A stretch of 64,000 bases of DNA, from positions 14,384,001 through 14,448,000 of the forward strand of contig CM082581.2 in NCBI GenBank assembly GCA_040954595.2, in the 5' to 3' direction. A model generated the notes under the pieces. It had not been told where the DNA came from, did no database searches, and saw only the letters and a program-made list of their open reading frames with translations. Shown piece by piece: positions 53,637 through 64,000 of this stretch. The position numbers and the translations under genes are program-made. Source of the stretch: Balanoglossus misakiensis. Lineage: Eukaryota; Hemichordata. The first letter of the stretch is position 1, and every line of letters starts with the position of its first letter.

Positions 53637-54621
53637 CTATGACACTCTGTCCAAGGCTTCCAACATGATTATGCTGTTTCCACGTATCACCTACAAGAAA
53701 AAAAGGGGGAAAAATCCCTATGAGAGGATACACAATTTGAAGGTTTTTAGTTTTTAAGAAAGAGTTGTCCGAGTTCTCAAGAAAGAAAGATTGCTTCTTA
53801 AAATGTAAAATTTATCCTTGCCTCATCTTAACACACTTCTTGATTGCACTTCTAAAGTGCCAAGGGAAAACTACAAAAGCTTGAGAAATCCAAAATACTT
53901 ACCACCATTCCAATATGATGTTTTTCACCACCTGAAATTTCTTCAACAGATTCATCTAACACAAGATTCATAAACGGGTCATACCCCCGCAGTACACCAG
54001 TCACCGCTCTACCTCCATTTAATTTCACTGAAGAAAGAAAAGGGAGATTCAGTTACTTTACAGCAACCATTGTACATGCATATGCACGACAAGTATATGC
54101 CATACTGTCTATGACAATTCCCACTGATGAGTGTGTTGGCTAAGCACTAATTCAGTGTCCCAATTCGTCAAAAGTTTCAACTAAACTCACAAGCTGACAA
54201 TCTTATCTACTTGAACAAAAATCGGGTTCTATTCAGTCGTTCCACCATTTCCAGTATGTAATGCTGTGCATAAGGTGTTGTGAAACCATTTATAATAAAC
54301 TTACATGACAGCTTTTTGTCCATGAACCTGGAATGAACAATAAGAGATGTAATGTTAAAATATTTTCTCTTGTTATGCCCATTTCCTTATTTCCTAAGTG
54401 AAACTGGTATCTATAGTTTTAGAGATTATGCCACTGTCAAACAGTTCGCGACCATGTCAAGCAATGGGCGCAGCCATTTTGAATGACATCCTTGAACCAC
54501 AATATTGATCATTCCTTAGTCAAAAAAAGGCTTCAAACAACACGAAAACGCCTCGTACGGAACCAAAAACTCGAGATTCAAATACTTACTTCTTTAGTTC
54601 TGGTGGATGGGCCTTACTCAT
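53637..54621 (-). CDS. SNRPG: Small nuclear ribonucleoprotein G (Sm protein G)
   Basis: Minus-strand exons 54590-54621, 54305-54327, 53903-54027 and 53637-53690 join in phase to 77 codons plus stop; the human protein has 76. The start [16 protein letters not shown] is nearly identical to human. The Sm1 motif ([19 protein letters not shown]) and Sm2 motif ([14 protein letters not shown]) are intact. SmG is one of seven proteins forming the Sm ring on U1, U2, U4 and U5 snRNAs and acts in pre-mRNA splicing. The first exon has only 32 coding bases and the second is a 23-base micro-exon. The gene diverges from NFYA across about 800 bases. The protein ends VS rather than V. Confidence 0.96.
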
Positions 54622-55441
54622 TTTGGATTAATTAGATTGGAGACCAACTGATGTAGCTGAATCCTTTGTTTACAACGCAAGACGACGCTCAGAAAGCGTT
54701 TTGGCGTTGTTCCATTGTGTGTATGAGATGACAAAAAGTGACTCCTCTCCGAAACAACTCTAATAGAAAAATACTTATGTTTTAAGCAACGTGATTTTAC
54801 ATTTATAAACGTAATCATACAACTCCGTCGTGTTTATTGAACTGTTTTATCATTTGATTAGAATGCATTAGAGAAGCATTCGTCCATTCATCCCTACAAA
54901 ATAATGAACTCTTCACATAGCTTCACTTCTGCCGAATGTTGTCGAACTTTTACGAGTAAGAACGAGCAGCAGGCTTCCGTGTGTTGCGGCAAAATCGCCA
55001 CTCGACAACGCGTCAAGTTAACGGTGAGTTGTGGAATTTTTACAGGGGTTACAGCAGTATATAAGTGTTAATGTGGAACGGACATTCACAGCCAGTTGAG
55101 ACTACAGAAAGTTTTAATCTAAACTTCACAGACCTGTATCTGAAAACGACAAACGTTTTCGCTATTGGTCGTGAGTTTTGTAAAGACCAGCCAATCAGAA
55201 AAGACGATCGTCGATACCGAAAACCCGCGAAATACAGAGTTAAAAAACAAAGTGCTATTGCTTGTTTTGTAAACTTTCCCATAAAAACAAACAGGACAAG
55301 GTGTTTTCGTCAATTTTGTACGTATATCGATGATTGCTATACAACTACAAGAACCATATGATCTTTTGCGCCATTTTTGTGGATGGGCAGTATGACCTAG
55401 ATAATCTACACCTGCCATTGGTTTCTTTGCAGTATTAGAGA
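54622..55441. promoter_or_regulatory. Divergent promoter of SNRPG and NFYA, with CCAAT boxes
   Basis: The 820 bases between the two start codons include a forward CCAATCAG at 55191-55198 and an inverted ATTGG at 55164-55168. A further ATTGG lies at 55417-55421, just before the acceptor of the first NFYA coding exon. An acceptor (TTCTTTGCAG) precedes the NFYA ATG by nine bases, so NFYA has a non-coding first exon within this stretch. A short open frame at 55065-55361 lies here and is not supported as a gene. Confidence 0.55.
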
Positions 55442-57472
55442 ATGGATGAGGACACAGGTGGGTTGACGTATGCCTGCTTGGCATCAGTGAATAATACAGC
55501 CAGCCAGTATGAAAACACACTTGGGAATCACGCAGTTACACAATCTCAAAACAATGTTATGTATGAAAATGCATCACAGGTAAAAAAAAAAGTATCTCCT
55601 GCATTCTACTTTTTCAGAGTTAGACAAGTACATGTACCTCAATGGTTTTAGTCTAATTATCAGTTGATTTGCAGATTGAATTTAAGAAGAGAAATTTATG
55701 GTAGTTCTTTTCATAGGTCTGGTCGATGCATCATATTTCCTGAAAGAAGATATGCCCCTTTGTTTGTAGTTAATTTTTGCTATTGAAAATATTTAATAAG
55801 AACTATTTTGTATGATGAAACTTTTGAAATTTCCAGTAGATTAACTGTCTTGTATGTAAAATTTTAACATCTTGATTTTTGGTTTTATTCTTCACCAGAG
55901 TAATGGCCACGTCCACAACACAGCCACACATTCCAATGGGTTTCATGACTCCAATGCAATAAATTTCATGTCTCAAATTGAAGAAGGTCACATTGAGAAT
56001 GGTCATCAGAACGTACCCCTTGTTTACCAGTCTCCTACAGAGGGTGCCCCACCACAGAGCGCACAGTCCAAAATGTATTCTGTTTCTAACAGCGATGGAA
56101 ATGGCAGTTCCAATTCCCAGTTTGTGGCCATGGTGCCAACATCAGAACAGTCCCAGCAAATATATCAGCCAATCACAGCACCAGTTCAGAACAATACAAA
56201 TAACACTGGCGTAACAAACAGAGGATTTGGAAATACCGGCCAATGCATAATCGTAGATAATAGAGCTATTCCAGTGCACACTGATGGATCGAAACTGCAA
56301 AATGGGAATTTCCAAACTCAGCAAAGCCAAACTGGTCAGAAAAATGACAACACCAGTGGTAACATGACCAACTCTGTACAGAATGCTGGCAGCATGATGA
56401 TCTTAGTTGGTCAAAATCAAATGCCTGTTCAGCTACAACAAGGTGAGTGAAAAGAATGAAGGAAGCTGTTTCAAGGAATACATCCACCGCTATATATATA
56501 TATATCCATATAAAAGGGTGTGTCTAAGACTTCAAATGACCATATACTAACACACTTTTGTACATGGCCATCCACTGACAATCTGTGATTGGCAGGATCA
56601 GATTAATGCTAATTGATATAACATGCCAATAGTAAAGACAATGTGAAAATAATGTCTCTTGTCTGACTTTTCCATTCTTTTATATTTTCCTAAGGAATGC
56701 AAATATTGGGTATTCCACAGGAGCAAAGAGGACCCATGTCTTTATTTAAAGAATTGGTCAGTATTTTTGGTCAATTTGCCACTTGTTTCATGACGTTACA
56801 TCTGGCTCGTTTTTATGCTTTGGTATCCAAGAGAAAAATGCAACTTTTTGTTTGTACTGAATTGAAAGGACAAATAGCTACCACTGGACTCGACACTCCA
56901 CACAGTGCAATATCCTGCAGGGAGTGTAATATGCCATCTTGCCAAGTTGGTGAAAGGCGGTATTGATCAACAATTTCAAAATGCAAATTGGGAAGAGTGG
57001 AAATACATAGATATTTTGAACAAATAGTGTAGATATTGCCAGAATAATTATTACTGTACTTCACAATTATGAAATAATTTTTTTTGTAGAGTGGAGATCA
57101 GTCAGAAGAACCTTTGTACGTCAATGCCAAGCAGTATCATAGAATTCTAAAAAGAAGAGAAGCAAGAGCCAAATTGGAAGCAGAAGGCAAAATACCCAAA
57201 CAAAGAAAGGTGAGGCGATCCATGTAAAGTTGTTTATTAATACTATCACAAGATGTGCAACCTTTGATGTTAAATAGTAAAAATGAAAAAGATGTACATG
57301 TATTAAAATTTCATTCCATATGTAGTTTCTCATGCACCATCACAACAAAAATATTTGTGGATACATTTCATATATTTTTATTTTATTTCAGAAATATCTG
57401 CATGAATCACGTCATCTACATGCTGTCAAGAGAAAAAGGATGGACGGGGGAAAGTTTGCCACCAAGAATTAA
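55442..57472 (+). CDS. NFYA: Nuclear transcription factor Y subunit alpha (CCAAT-binding factor B)
   Basis: Exons 55442-55579, 55899-56442, 56695-56756, 57090-57209 and 57392-57472 chain in phase to 314 codons plus stop. The C-terminal CBF-B domain (residues 255-310) is clear: the NF-YB/NF-YC-binding helix (EEPLYVNAKQYHRILKRR) and linker (EAEGKIPKQRK) are nearly invariant. The DNA-contacting helix (KYLHESRHLHAVKRKR) and GGKF follow. NF-YA inserts into the minor groove at CCAAT boxes after joining the histone-fold NF-YB/NF-YC dimer. The N-terminal 250 residues are Asn/Gln/Ser-rich, a likely activation region, but not closely similar to vertebrate NF-YA. The protein stops four residues after GGKF, lacking the roughly 30-residue vertebrate tail. 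The start is the first ATG after an acceptor. Confidence 0.95.
56491..56507 (+). repeat. (TA)n dinucleotide run in an NFYA intron
   Basis: Eight or so TA units. Confidence 0.8.
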
Positions 57473-58156
57473 CTATAGCAAGCAATTTATACCAAGAAGT
57501 AACACATAAAAAGTGTTCAACTACATACATTGGTTAAATTCAGGTTTACTTAATGCTGTTCTCAGGAATTTCATGTCTCACAGTGTATCTTTCTTGTTTA
57601 TACTGTATATTTTTTCTGACTTTGAAGAATCAGGAAATGGGTTCACTTCAGCTTGTAGTGCCATATTACCTGATGTTGCATTGTTCCTTGCCAGGTTCAC
57701 TCACCCACACTTTTCATATCACTTTTGACATAAGGTTTGGAGGTGTTTTTTTGCTTTGGATTTTCATAAGGACTGGGGTGCGATAATTCTGAAAAAAAAG
57801 TTCTAAGTTGATTTTGCATTTGTTTTATCATTTATGCCCACTTTCATGACATTTATTTGTATATGACTAAGTGTCAATACTCGACCAATCTTATTTGTAG
57901 AATATGGTTTTTGTAGCCCTTCACGAAGTGGAACCATATACAGGCCCCAACAACGATAATTCTCCTCTCAAAGGTGCAGTTACATTTCTGAATTTTGATA
58001 GATATAAGAATTTGGCAGTGTTTCAGTATTTAAATGTGGATTATGAATGTTTTGAATATATTTATTTTTGAGATTTAAGTTATGTCTGCATAATTCTGAA
58101 GTGTTATTGATCTATATATATTTATTTACGATTTACGGTGATTATAAAATATTAGC

Positions 58157-58162
58157 AATAAA
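58157..58162 (+). terminator. Candidate NFYA polyadenylation signal
   Basis: AATAAA lies about 690 bases past the NFYA stop. The space from 57473 to there appears to be 3' UTR without further exons. Confidence 0.5.
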
Positions 58163-59071
58163 TGCAATATTGTTCATATAACAACCATGTGAGAATCGTC
58201 ATTCATTATTTATTAACTGAGGCATTGATTTAAATTTTCACTTGACAATGCAGTTACCAAAGACTCAGAATCTGATCTTTGTGATATGACCTTTTACTAA
58301 TAGCTGTGTTTGTTTTGCTACTGCATACTGACTGCTGCAGTGAGGTTTTGATTTCATTTCTGCAAACTAGTCCATTTCCCATGGTGCAAATCTGTACATC
58401 AGTGACTGAACGGCCCTCATCATGCTCATGCATACTGAAACAACAGCATTTTATCATAGACTGTTTGTACCACACGATGCGACATTTCTCCAGTCCCTAG
58501 CTTGTATTAGGGATTCTTTTACCATAACTGTTTTTATTTCAAACCTTTAAAGAACTCTGGCGAATATAAATCATTGAAATATGTACATGCTTCTTTACAT
58601 GCAACTAGAATATGATGGGTCTGTCCCCTGAAGGTTGTATGAAATCCCTAACTGCATGTGATTAAATGTGAATCGATGATGATGTTATTGTTTATGGTGA
58701 CTGACACTGGTCATAAAAAACTTTATTGAAAATATATATAAAACAGTCACAGAAGAAAAGATTTTCAATTTCATGCAAATGATTGGACAAAAAGTGCAGC
58801 TGTCTTGACGTGATGACCACGACGACCCAGTCACAGAGTGTATATATTTTTTAAACCATGGGGGTGGTGGTAGAACTATGACTTTACCGGTACTATGATC
58901 AACATTATTCTCGACCGAAAGCAAAGCACATGATTATTGTTGTCCCATTCTGATCATCCCAAAACATGCAAATCATGCAATGGAAGGGCTGAAGGACCGG
59001 ATATTTACCACAGCAAACCGGTTTCGACTGGATCAGCTCTTGCCCTAAAACGATTTGAAATATTTTTTCCT

Positions 59072-59110
59072 ATTGGATTAGCTGAGATGAATCCGGAGTT
59101 GAAAGCCAAT
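59072..59110 (+). promoter_or_regulatory. Pair of opposed CCAAT boxes upstream of OGA
   Basis: ATTGG at 59072-59076 and CCAAT at 59106-59110 lie about 200-230 bases before the OGA start codon, in opposite orientation and within a shared CCAATAGG context. They suit NF-Y binding near a TATA-less promoter. Confidence 0.45.
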
Positions 59111-59304
59111 AGGATTCAATCTAACGTAGTGGGCTCAGTCGCATAATCTATTAGTGTAACTGCGCAGTTGTAGTCTGGAGCTGGAGATTGTACAGTCAAC
59201 ACAAGAGGAATTTGTCCGATTTTCTATTGCTCGTTAAACAGGAGCGGCAGTATTACCGCCGTCTTCCGACACACAAGAGTCATTTACAATTTCCCGTTGA
59301 AGAA

Positions 59305-62300
59305 ATGTCGTCTTTAGCAAATGGGAATTTCCTTTGCGGAGTTGTTGAAGGTGAGATAGGCGTCGAGCGGACGTGGACTCCCCATTTTCATCTCTATGCA
59401 TGAAATGATTAGCATTTGGCAAACGACGACGGATGCCCTGGGGTGACCCTTGAATGCTGAATTTGCACATTTCTTCCCGAATGTCGGCAACGAACGTCGT
59501 GTTTCATTTACTCATAATATCTACGGTATATCGGGATGCCCAATACGGTATTTTATTTAATTGCTATACGATATTGTACTGTACGCTGATATGGCATCGG
59601 TTTCAGAGCGACTTTGCAGGGTAATGAGCCCGTGTTGAGACTTAGGGGGTCTGAGATAAGGGGTGGGGTTCATTTCACAAGCTTATTTTGTACACAATGG
59701 CAACAAATGAGCGATGCCAAGAAAAAATGGGTTTGTAATAAACGATTGATACCCTCCAGTGGTGTGGAGGATTGGCATGTCCCAGGCATATGCATATTAC
59801 GTGGGCCTTTTCTTGAATTTGGAGTAGGAAACACTCGAAATGTCAGTGCATCCCATGCATAGGTCTTTTATGTGCATATCAGACTTTGTTTACTTGTTTG
59901 ATTTCACATCTGTTGTTTCTTAAAGAAAGGTTTTTGAGGTATTTATGACAGTAAAATAGAAGTATATATTCAGTGCATTTGGTTTTGTAAAATCTTGCTC
60001 AAAAGTAAGATGTGTTACAGTTTTTGTTTTCCAATATCTTTGCAGGGTTTTATGGCCGGCCATGGACAACAGAGCAAAGGGTCCGGCTTTTTCATTCAAT
60101 GAAAAAACTTGGATTGAAACATTACATGTATGCGCCAAAAGATGATTGTAAACATCGTTCACTTTGGCGAGAAATGTATTCAGTTGAAGAAGCAGGTATA
60201 CTTTGAATTTTCTTCTGTACATATTCATAGGTATTATTATATTTGTACATTAGTAAGATAAGGTTGGTTACACGTGAGTGTTTTTAATGTTATTTGATGA
60301 TTTGTTCTTTTTACAGAGCAACTGACACATTTTATAGAATCTGCCAAGGCCAATGATGTGCAATTTATATATGCTCTTTCTCCTGGGCTTGATATTACAT
60401 TTTCCAGTGCAAAAGAAATAACCAGCCTGAAAAGGAAGTTGGAACAGGTATGTATTTTTTTCAGCTTGGAGGCTTATTTATTGGTTGGATTCAAGCTATG
60501 TTTCTAAATTAATGATATTGTAATATGAAATGGAAACTCAGATGTGTACTGAAATTTATCGTTTATTAACTTGATACTTGAAGCATAATACAAATGTTTA
60601 AGAAATTGTTCCCTAAATTTTTGTAACTTTTCTTCCAGGTCAAAGAATTTGGCTGTGATGCTTTTGCACTGTTGTTTGACGATATTGACACAGACATGTG
60701 TGCTGCAGATAAAGAAATTTTTCAGTCATTTGCTCATGCTCAGGTATCAGTTACAAATGAAGTTTATCAACATCTTGGACAGCCATTATTTTTATTTTGC
60801 CCCACAGGTAAGACTACATTTAATTTATAAATCATTGACTTATGCTTCCTATTCACACTGTAATCATACTAGGTAGAACTTATTTTTGTGTAATATGTAC
60901 ATTCTGGTCATTTTTAGGGGAAATGTGTGATGAGTGAATATTTTACTATTATGGGTATTTTCAGTTGTATTGACATGGTGTAGGTGTATATAACTCAATA
61001 AAAATTTTGTCTTTCAGAATATTGTGCAACCAGAGCTGATCCGGATGTGGCCAGTTCGGAATATTTAAGCACCATCGGCAATAAGCTACTTCCTGCCGTA
61101 AACGTCTTATGGACAGGTAGCTCCTATTTTAAGTTGGTAATTTATAATGTGGCAACAGTTTGCATTAGTTGAGACTTGAAGAAAAGGGGAAAACTTTTTG
61201 AGAGAAAAGTTAATTTCCCCGCTACATCTGCTCATTAACTTAATGAAAGATATCCTCTCTCTCTCTCTCCTGTTACAATCTTCAGGACCAAAAGTAGTTT
61301 CTAAAACCATCAGTATAGAATCAATTACTGAATTAAACAAAGTATTGAAGAGAGCACCAGTCATCTGGGACAACATCCATGCGAATGATTATGACCAGAA
61401 GAGGTTATTTTTGGGTGAGTATTCACAACGCCAGTCCACTGGAAATTGCTTTATATGTTGCTACTAATTGTACCTTATAGAGAACTGGAAGTAACAGCTT
61501 GCAAAAATGCATCGTAGTCTTTTTGCACAGGAAGTGCATTTCCATAATGACTTCACTGTTTACCTCATTTCCATGTTGTGTGACTATCATTTATCATTGA
61601 GACCAGCCAGATCTAACTAATAATTGGGGTGAAAGGTTCATAGTTGAATAGATTTACATGTTTACCTTTGTAGGTCCATACTGTGGCAGGTCAACTGACC
61701 TCATACCCCATCTTAGTGGAGTGCTGACAAATCCCAACTGTGAATATGAGGCAAACTTTATTGCTCTTCATACGCTGGGTACCTGGTGCCATTCATTGGA
61801 CAACACAGATGGAAAGAAAGATGTTGTCAGTAAGTATCTATGTAGCTAACTTTCTTAATATACCTTAGAAGCTAAGAACTATTGTTTTGGTAATGTTCAC
61901 AATCTTGAATTACAAATCTTCAGAAATGGCATGATCTATACTACTTCAAGTTTCTTGATTCTTAATTTACTCACATAATCTCTTTGGTATTGTAATAGGG
62001 ATTTTCATTGCGTTACAGGTGACACTTGCAACCCTGCCATAAATGCTGACATCAAACTTGAGACTGAAGGAGAGAGTGAAACAGATACTTCTCAGATGCC
62101 GTATTTAGGTAACTACGATCCAAGAGCTGCTTTGAAAAAAGCCATCATTGATTGGTTGGATGAATTCAATCAGCCCCGTAACGCTTCTGGGAAGGACACA
62201 AATAGGACTTACAGTATGGCACCAATGCCTGATGCTCAAGGCCCTGTTACTGGTGTCACCACATGCATGGCTGTGACGTCTACAACAGACACTGTTAACC

Positions 62301-64000
62301 CAAATGTTCCTGTGCAAAACTTACTCTTGAATGAGGCACAAAATGCTCTGAGGACACTGGAGGTGAATAAACTTGCTGCAGACGGGGAAGAAAGTTGCCT
62401 GGAAGAGAAAGTAGAGCCAATGGACATTGGCAATGGTGAGGACTCTACCCCAGGTGTCCAAGTTCCGACAAAAACTAGTTCATCCATCTCAAGTAGTACT
62501 GCTACTACTTCAGCAAACAAAATCACAGATGTGCCAATGCAGTTGGACAGTTCAATACCATCAAAAGACACAACCACTGTTTTGGTGCAAGATAAAGAAG
62601 CACACAATGGTGGACCTGACTCAAGGATGGCTCAGAGGTTGGAAATACCAACATATGAGGACCTTGAACTGTTGGTTGATCTGTTTTACTTACCATATCA
62701 GCATGGAAACAAGGCTGTCCATATCTTGGAAGAGCTGTACTGGCTGAAGATTAACGCATGCCATGTTACAGAGGCAAAACATTCAAAAGACCCAACACCA
62801 GAAGTGAGTCAATTTCCTCTTTATAAATAGCACATTATAAGTCATATTTTGAAATCAGAAAACGTGGATTCACCTGTTCCATTGTTCAAGTACAAATAAA
62901 ATTCCAGTGTTTTGTCAGTCCAATCATATCATATAGAAACGATAGAATTAAATTAAACTGCACTGTGTGGTATAAAGTGCCTAAGTCTCAGTAGTAATAC
63001 TAGTACACCATAAAGCTGGCAATTTAAGGTCAGGTGAGACTTTCCTAGTCAAAGTACTGTGCCCTACATGTTCATTTTGTAAGCTGATTTTCAGCTGTAA
63101 TCGTAACAAATTTATGCTGTTTAGGTAAAGAATAAATTTGAAAAATGTATAACAAAAATAGCAGTATTATAGAATGAAGCACACTGAATTCTTGTTAATT
63201 TGTTACAGGCAATTGAATGGGCAGAGCGGGCATGCCAGTTCTCAGAGGTTTGCCAGGCTGTGATTGGAATTTTCCGAAGACTGGTCAATATTCCCAACAG
63301 GTCATTATTGTATGACCTGTACCCATATGTGTGGGACATGAGGGGGGTGGTCTCCCTTGTCCATTCCTTTGTCAAGTGGCTAGGTAAAGTAACAATTATG
63401 ATAACAGCAATACAAAAATGCCCAATTGCGGACAATGTCAAAGAAAACTTAACTCGCTTAAAATTGATAAGACATGATTTTTGCAAAACTATCAGAAAAG
63501 AAAAGCAAAAACTCTTGGATTTGTCGTGTATCAGCACATTTGATTTTGCAAGTGCAATTGGGTTTATTTGAAGTCTTCTTTGAAAGAACTGTAGAATGTA
63601 GAAAAAAAAAACTCTTGGTGAAGAGGTAGTCTGTGGTATCAAGTTGACTGATAACTAGTCCTTGTACAGTAGATTGCCTTTTCACTGCAGTATGTGCATT
63701 TGTCTGAAAGGAAAATATACCAGGTTACATCAGGAGGAAGATGTCTTGACTTCTTGTTAGTCGAAAAGGCTAATGTTGGCATCCCTCATGCACATTGCCA
63801 CAGTGAAAAGTAGTCTCCTATTGAAAGTAGACATAATTGTTAAAAACACATTTTGTAGTCGTGTATTTGTCAAAGGGATTTTTGTGGTCATGAGTTAACA
63901 AGAAGTCAAGATTCTTCCTCCTTGCCTTTGTGGATTATGTGATTTATTTGTAGATGTTCACCTCAATTTGTTTTCTTCAGAGACAAAGTGCATAATTGAG
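59305..64000 (+). CDS. OGA: Protein O-GlcNAcase, 5' part (runs off the window)
   Basis: Exons 59305-59350, 60046-60195, 60317-60447, 60639-60807, 61018-61116, 61286-61414, 61674-61829, 62019-62803 and 63209-63383 chain in phase for 613 codons. A strong acceptor (TTTTCTTCAG) ends at 63980 and probably starts the next exon. The enzyme removes O-linked N-acetylglucosamine from Ser/Thr of nuclear and cytosolic proteins. The GH84 catalytic domain begins at once ([14 protein letters not shown]). It holds the paired catalytic aspartates in FALLFDDID (residues 123-124) and the [18 protein letters not shown] block. The large 785-base exon is a disordered acidic linker that ends in the stalk helices ([19 protein letters not shown]). 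The HAT-like C-terminal domain lies beyond the window. The N-terminus is about 50 residues shorter than in mammals. Confidence 0.95.
61251..61270 (+). repeat. (CT)n polypyrimidine run before an OGA acceptor
   Basis: A CT-dinucleotide tract immediately upstream of the exon at 61286. It probably doubles as the splicing polypyrimidine region. Confidence 0.7.

Noticed and set aside
55065-55361. 98-codon open frame between SNRPG and NFYA
   Set aside because: It lies in the divergent promoter and first-intron region, covers the CCAAT boxes and resembles nothing known.
63121-63642. 173-codon minus-strand open frame near the right end
   Set aside because: It is antisense to the OGA exon at 63209-63383 and its flanking intron.

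Overview
The window is eukaryotic nuclear DNA from an animal, most likely an invertebrate deuterostome. A hemichordate-like genome is my guess; amphioxus or an echinoderm cannot be excluded. The reasons are AT-rich DNA, many short GT-AG introns, an animal gene set (R3HCC1L, MORN4, LCOR/LCORL, SNRPG, NF-YA, O-GlcNAcase) and MITE-like dispersed repeats. I rebuilt the genes exon by exon from splice sites, reading phase and protein families recalled from memory. No alignment was run.

Layout: 1-1456 holds the 3' end of an unrecognised plus-strand gene. 1916-6185 (minus) is R3HCC1L. It is divergent from a large plus-strand gene at 7434-19187 with 18 coding exons and 902 codons. That gene encodes two N-terminal beta-grasp-like repeats, two TIR domains and a C-terminal SLOG/LOG-like Rossmann domain. 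19188-23386 is 3' flank. 23387-25728 (minus) is MORN4, head to head with LCOR/LCORL (26429-46627, plus, 6 coding exons, 13-kb first intron). A long 3' UTR follows to about 49990, then a coding-like segment of unknown nature (50151-50714). A small TATA-driven gene for a secreted ten-cysteine protein lies at 51725-52583. SNRPG (53637-54621, minus) is head to head with NFYA (55442-57472, plus). The 5' two thirds of O-GlcNAcase (OGA) runs from 59305 to the window edge.

The most interesting object is the TIR-TIR-SLOG protein. In bacterial Thoeris defence, a TIR enzyme makes an NAD-derived nucleotide signal and a separate SLOG-containing effector senses it. Here both kinds of domain sit on one animal polypeptide. 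The first TIR has Gln where NAD-cleaving TIRs have the catalytic Glu, so it may be a scaffold or a sensor.

The remaining genes are housekeeping or regulatory. R3HCC1L, MORN4, LCOR and OGA all have human orthologues on 10q24, so the window looks like a relic of an ancient linkage block with the TIR-SLOG gene embedded in it. Three head-to-head gene pairs share short intergenic promoters. CCAAT boxes lie upstream of both NFYA and OGA.
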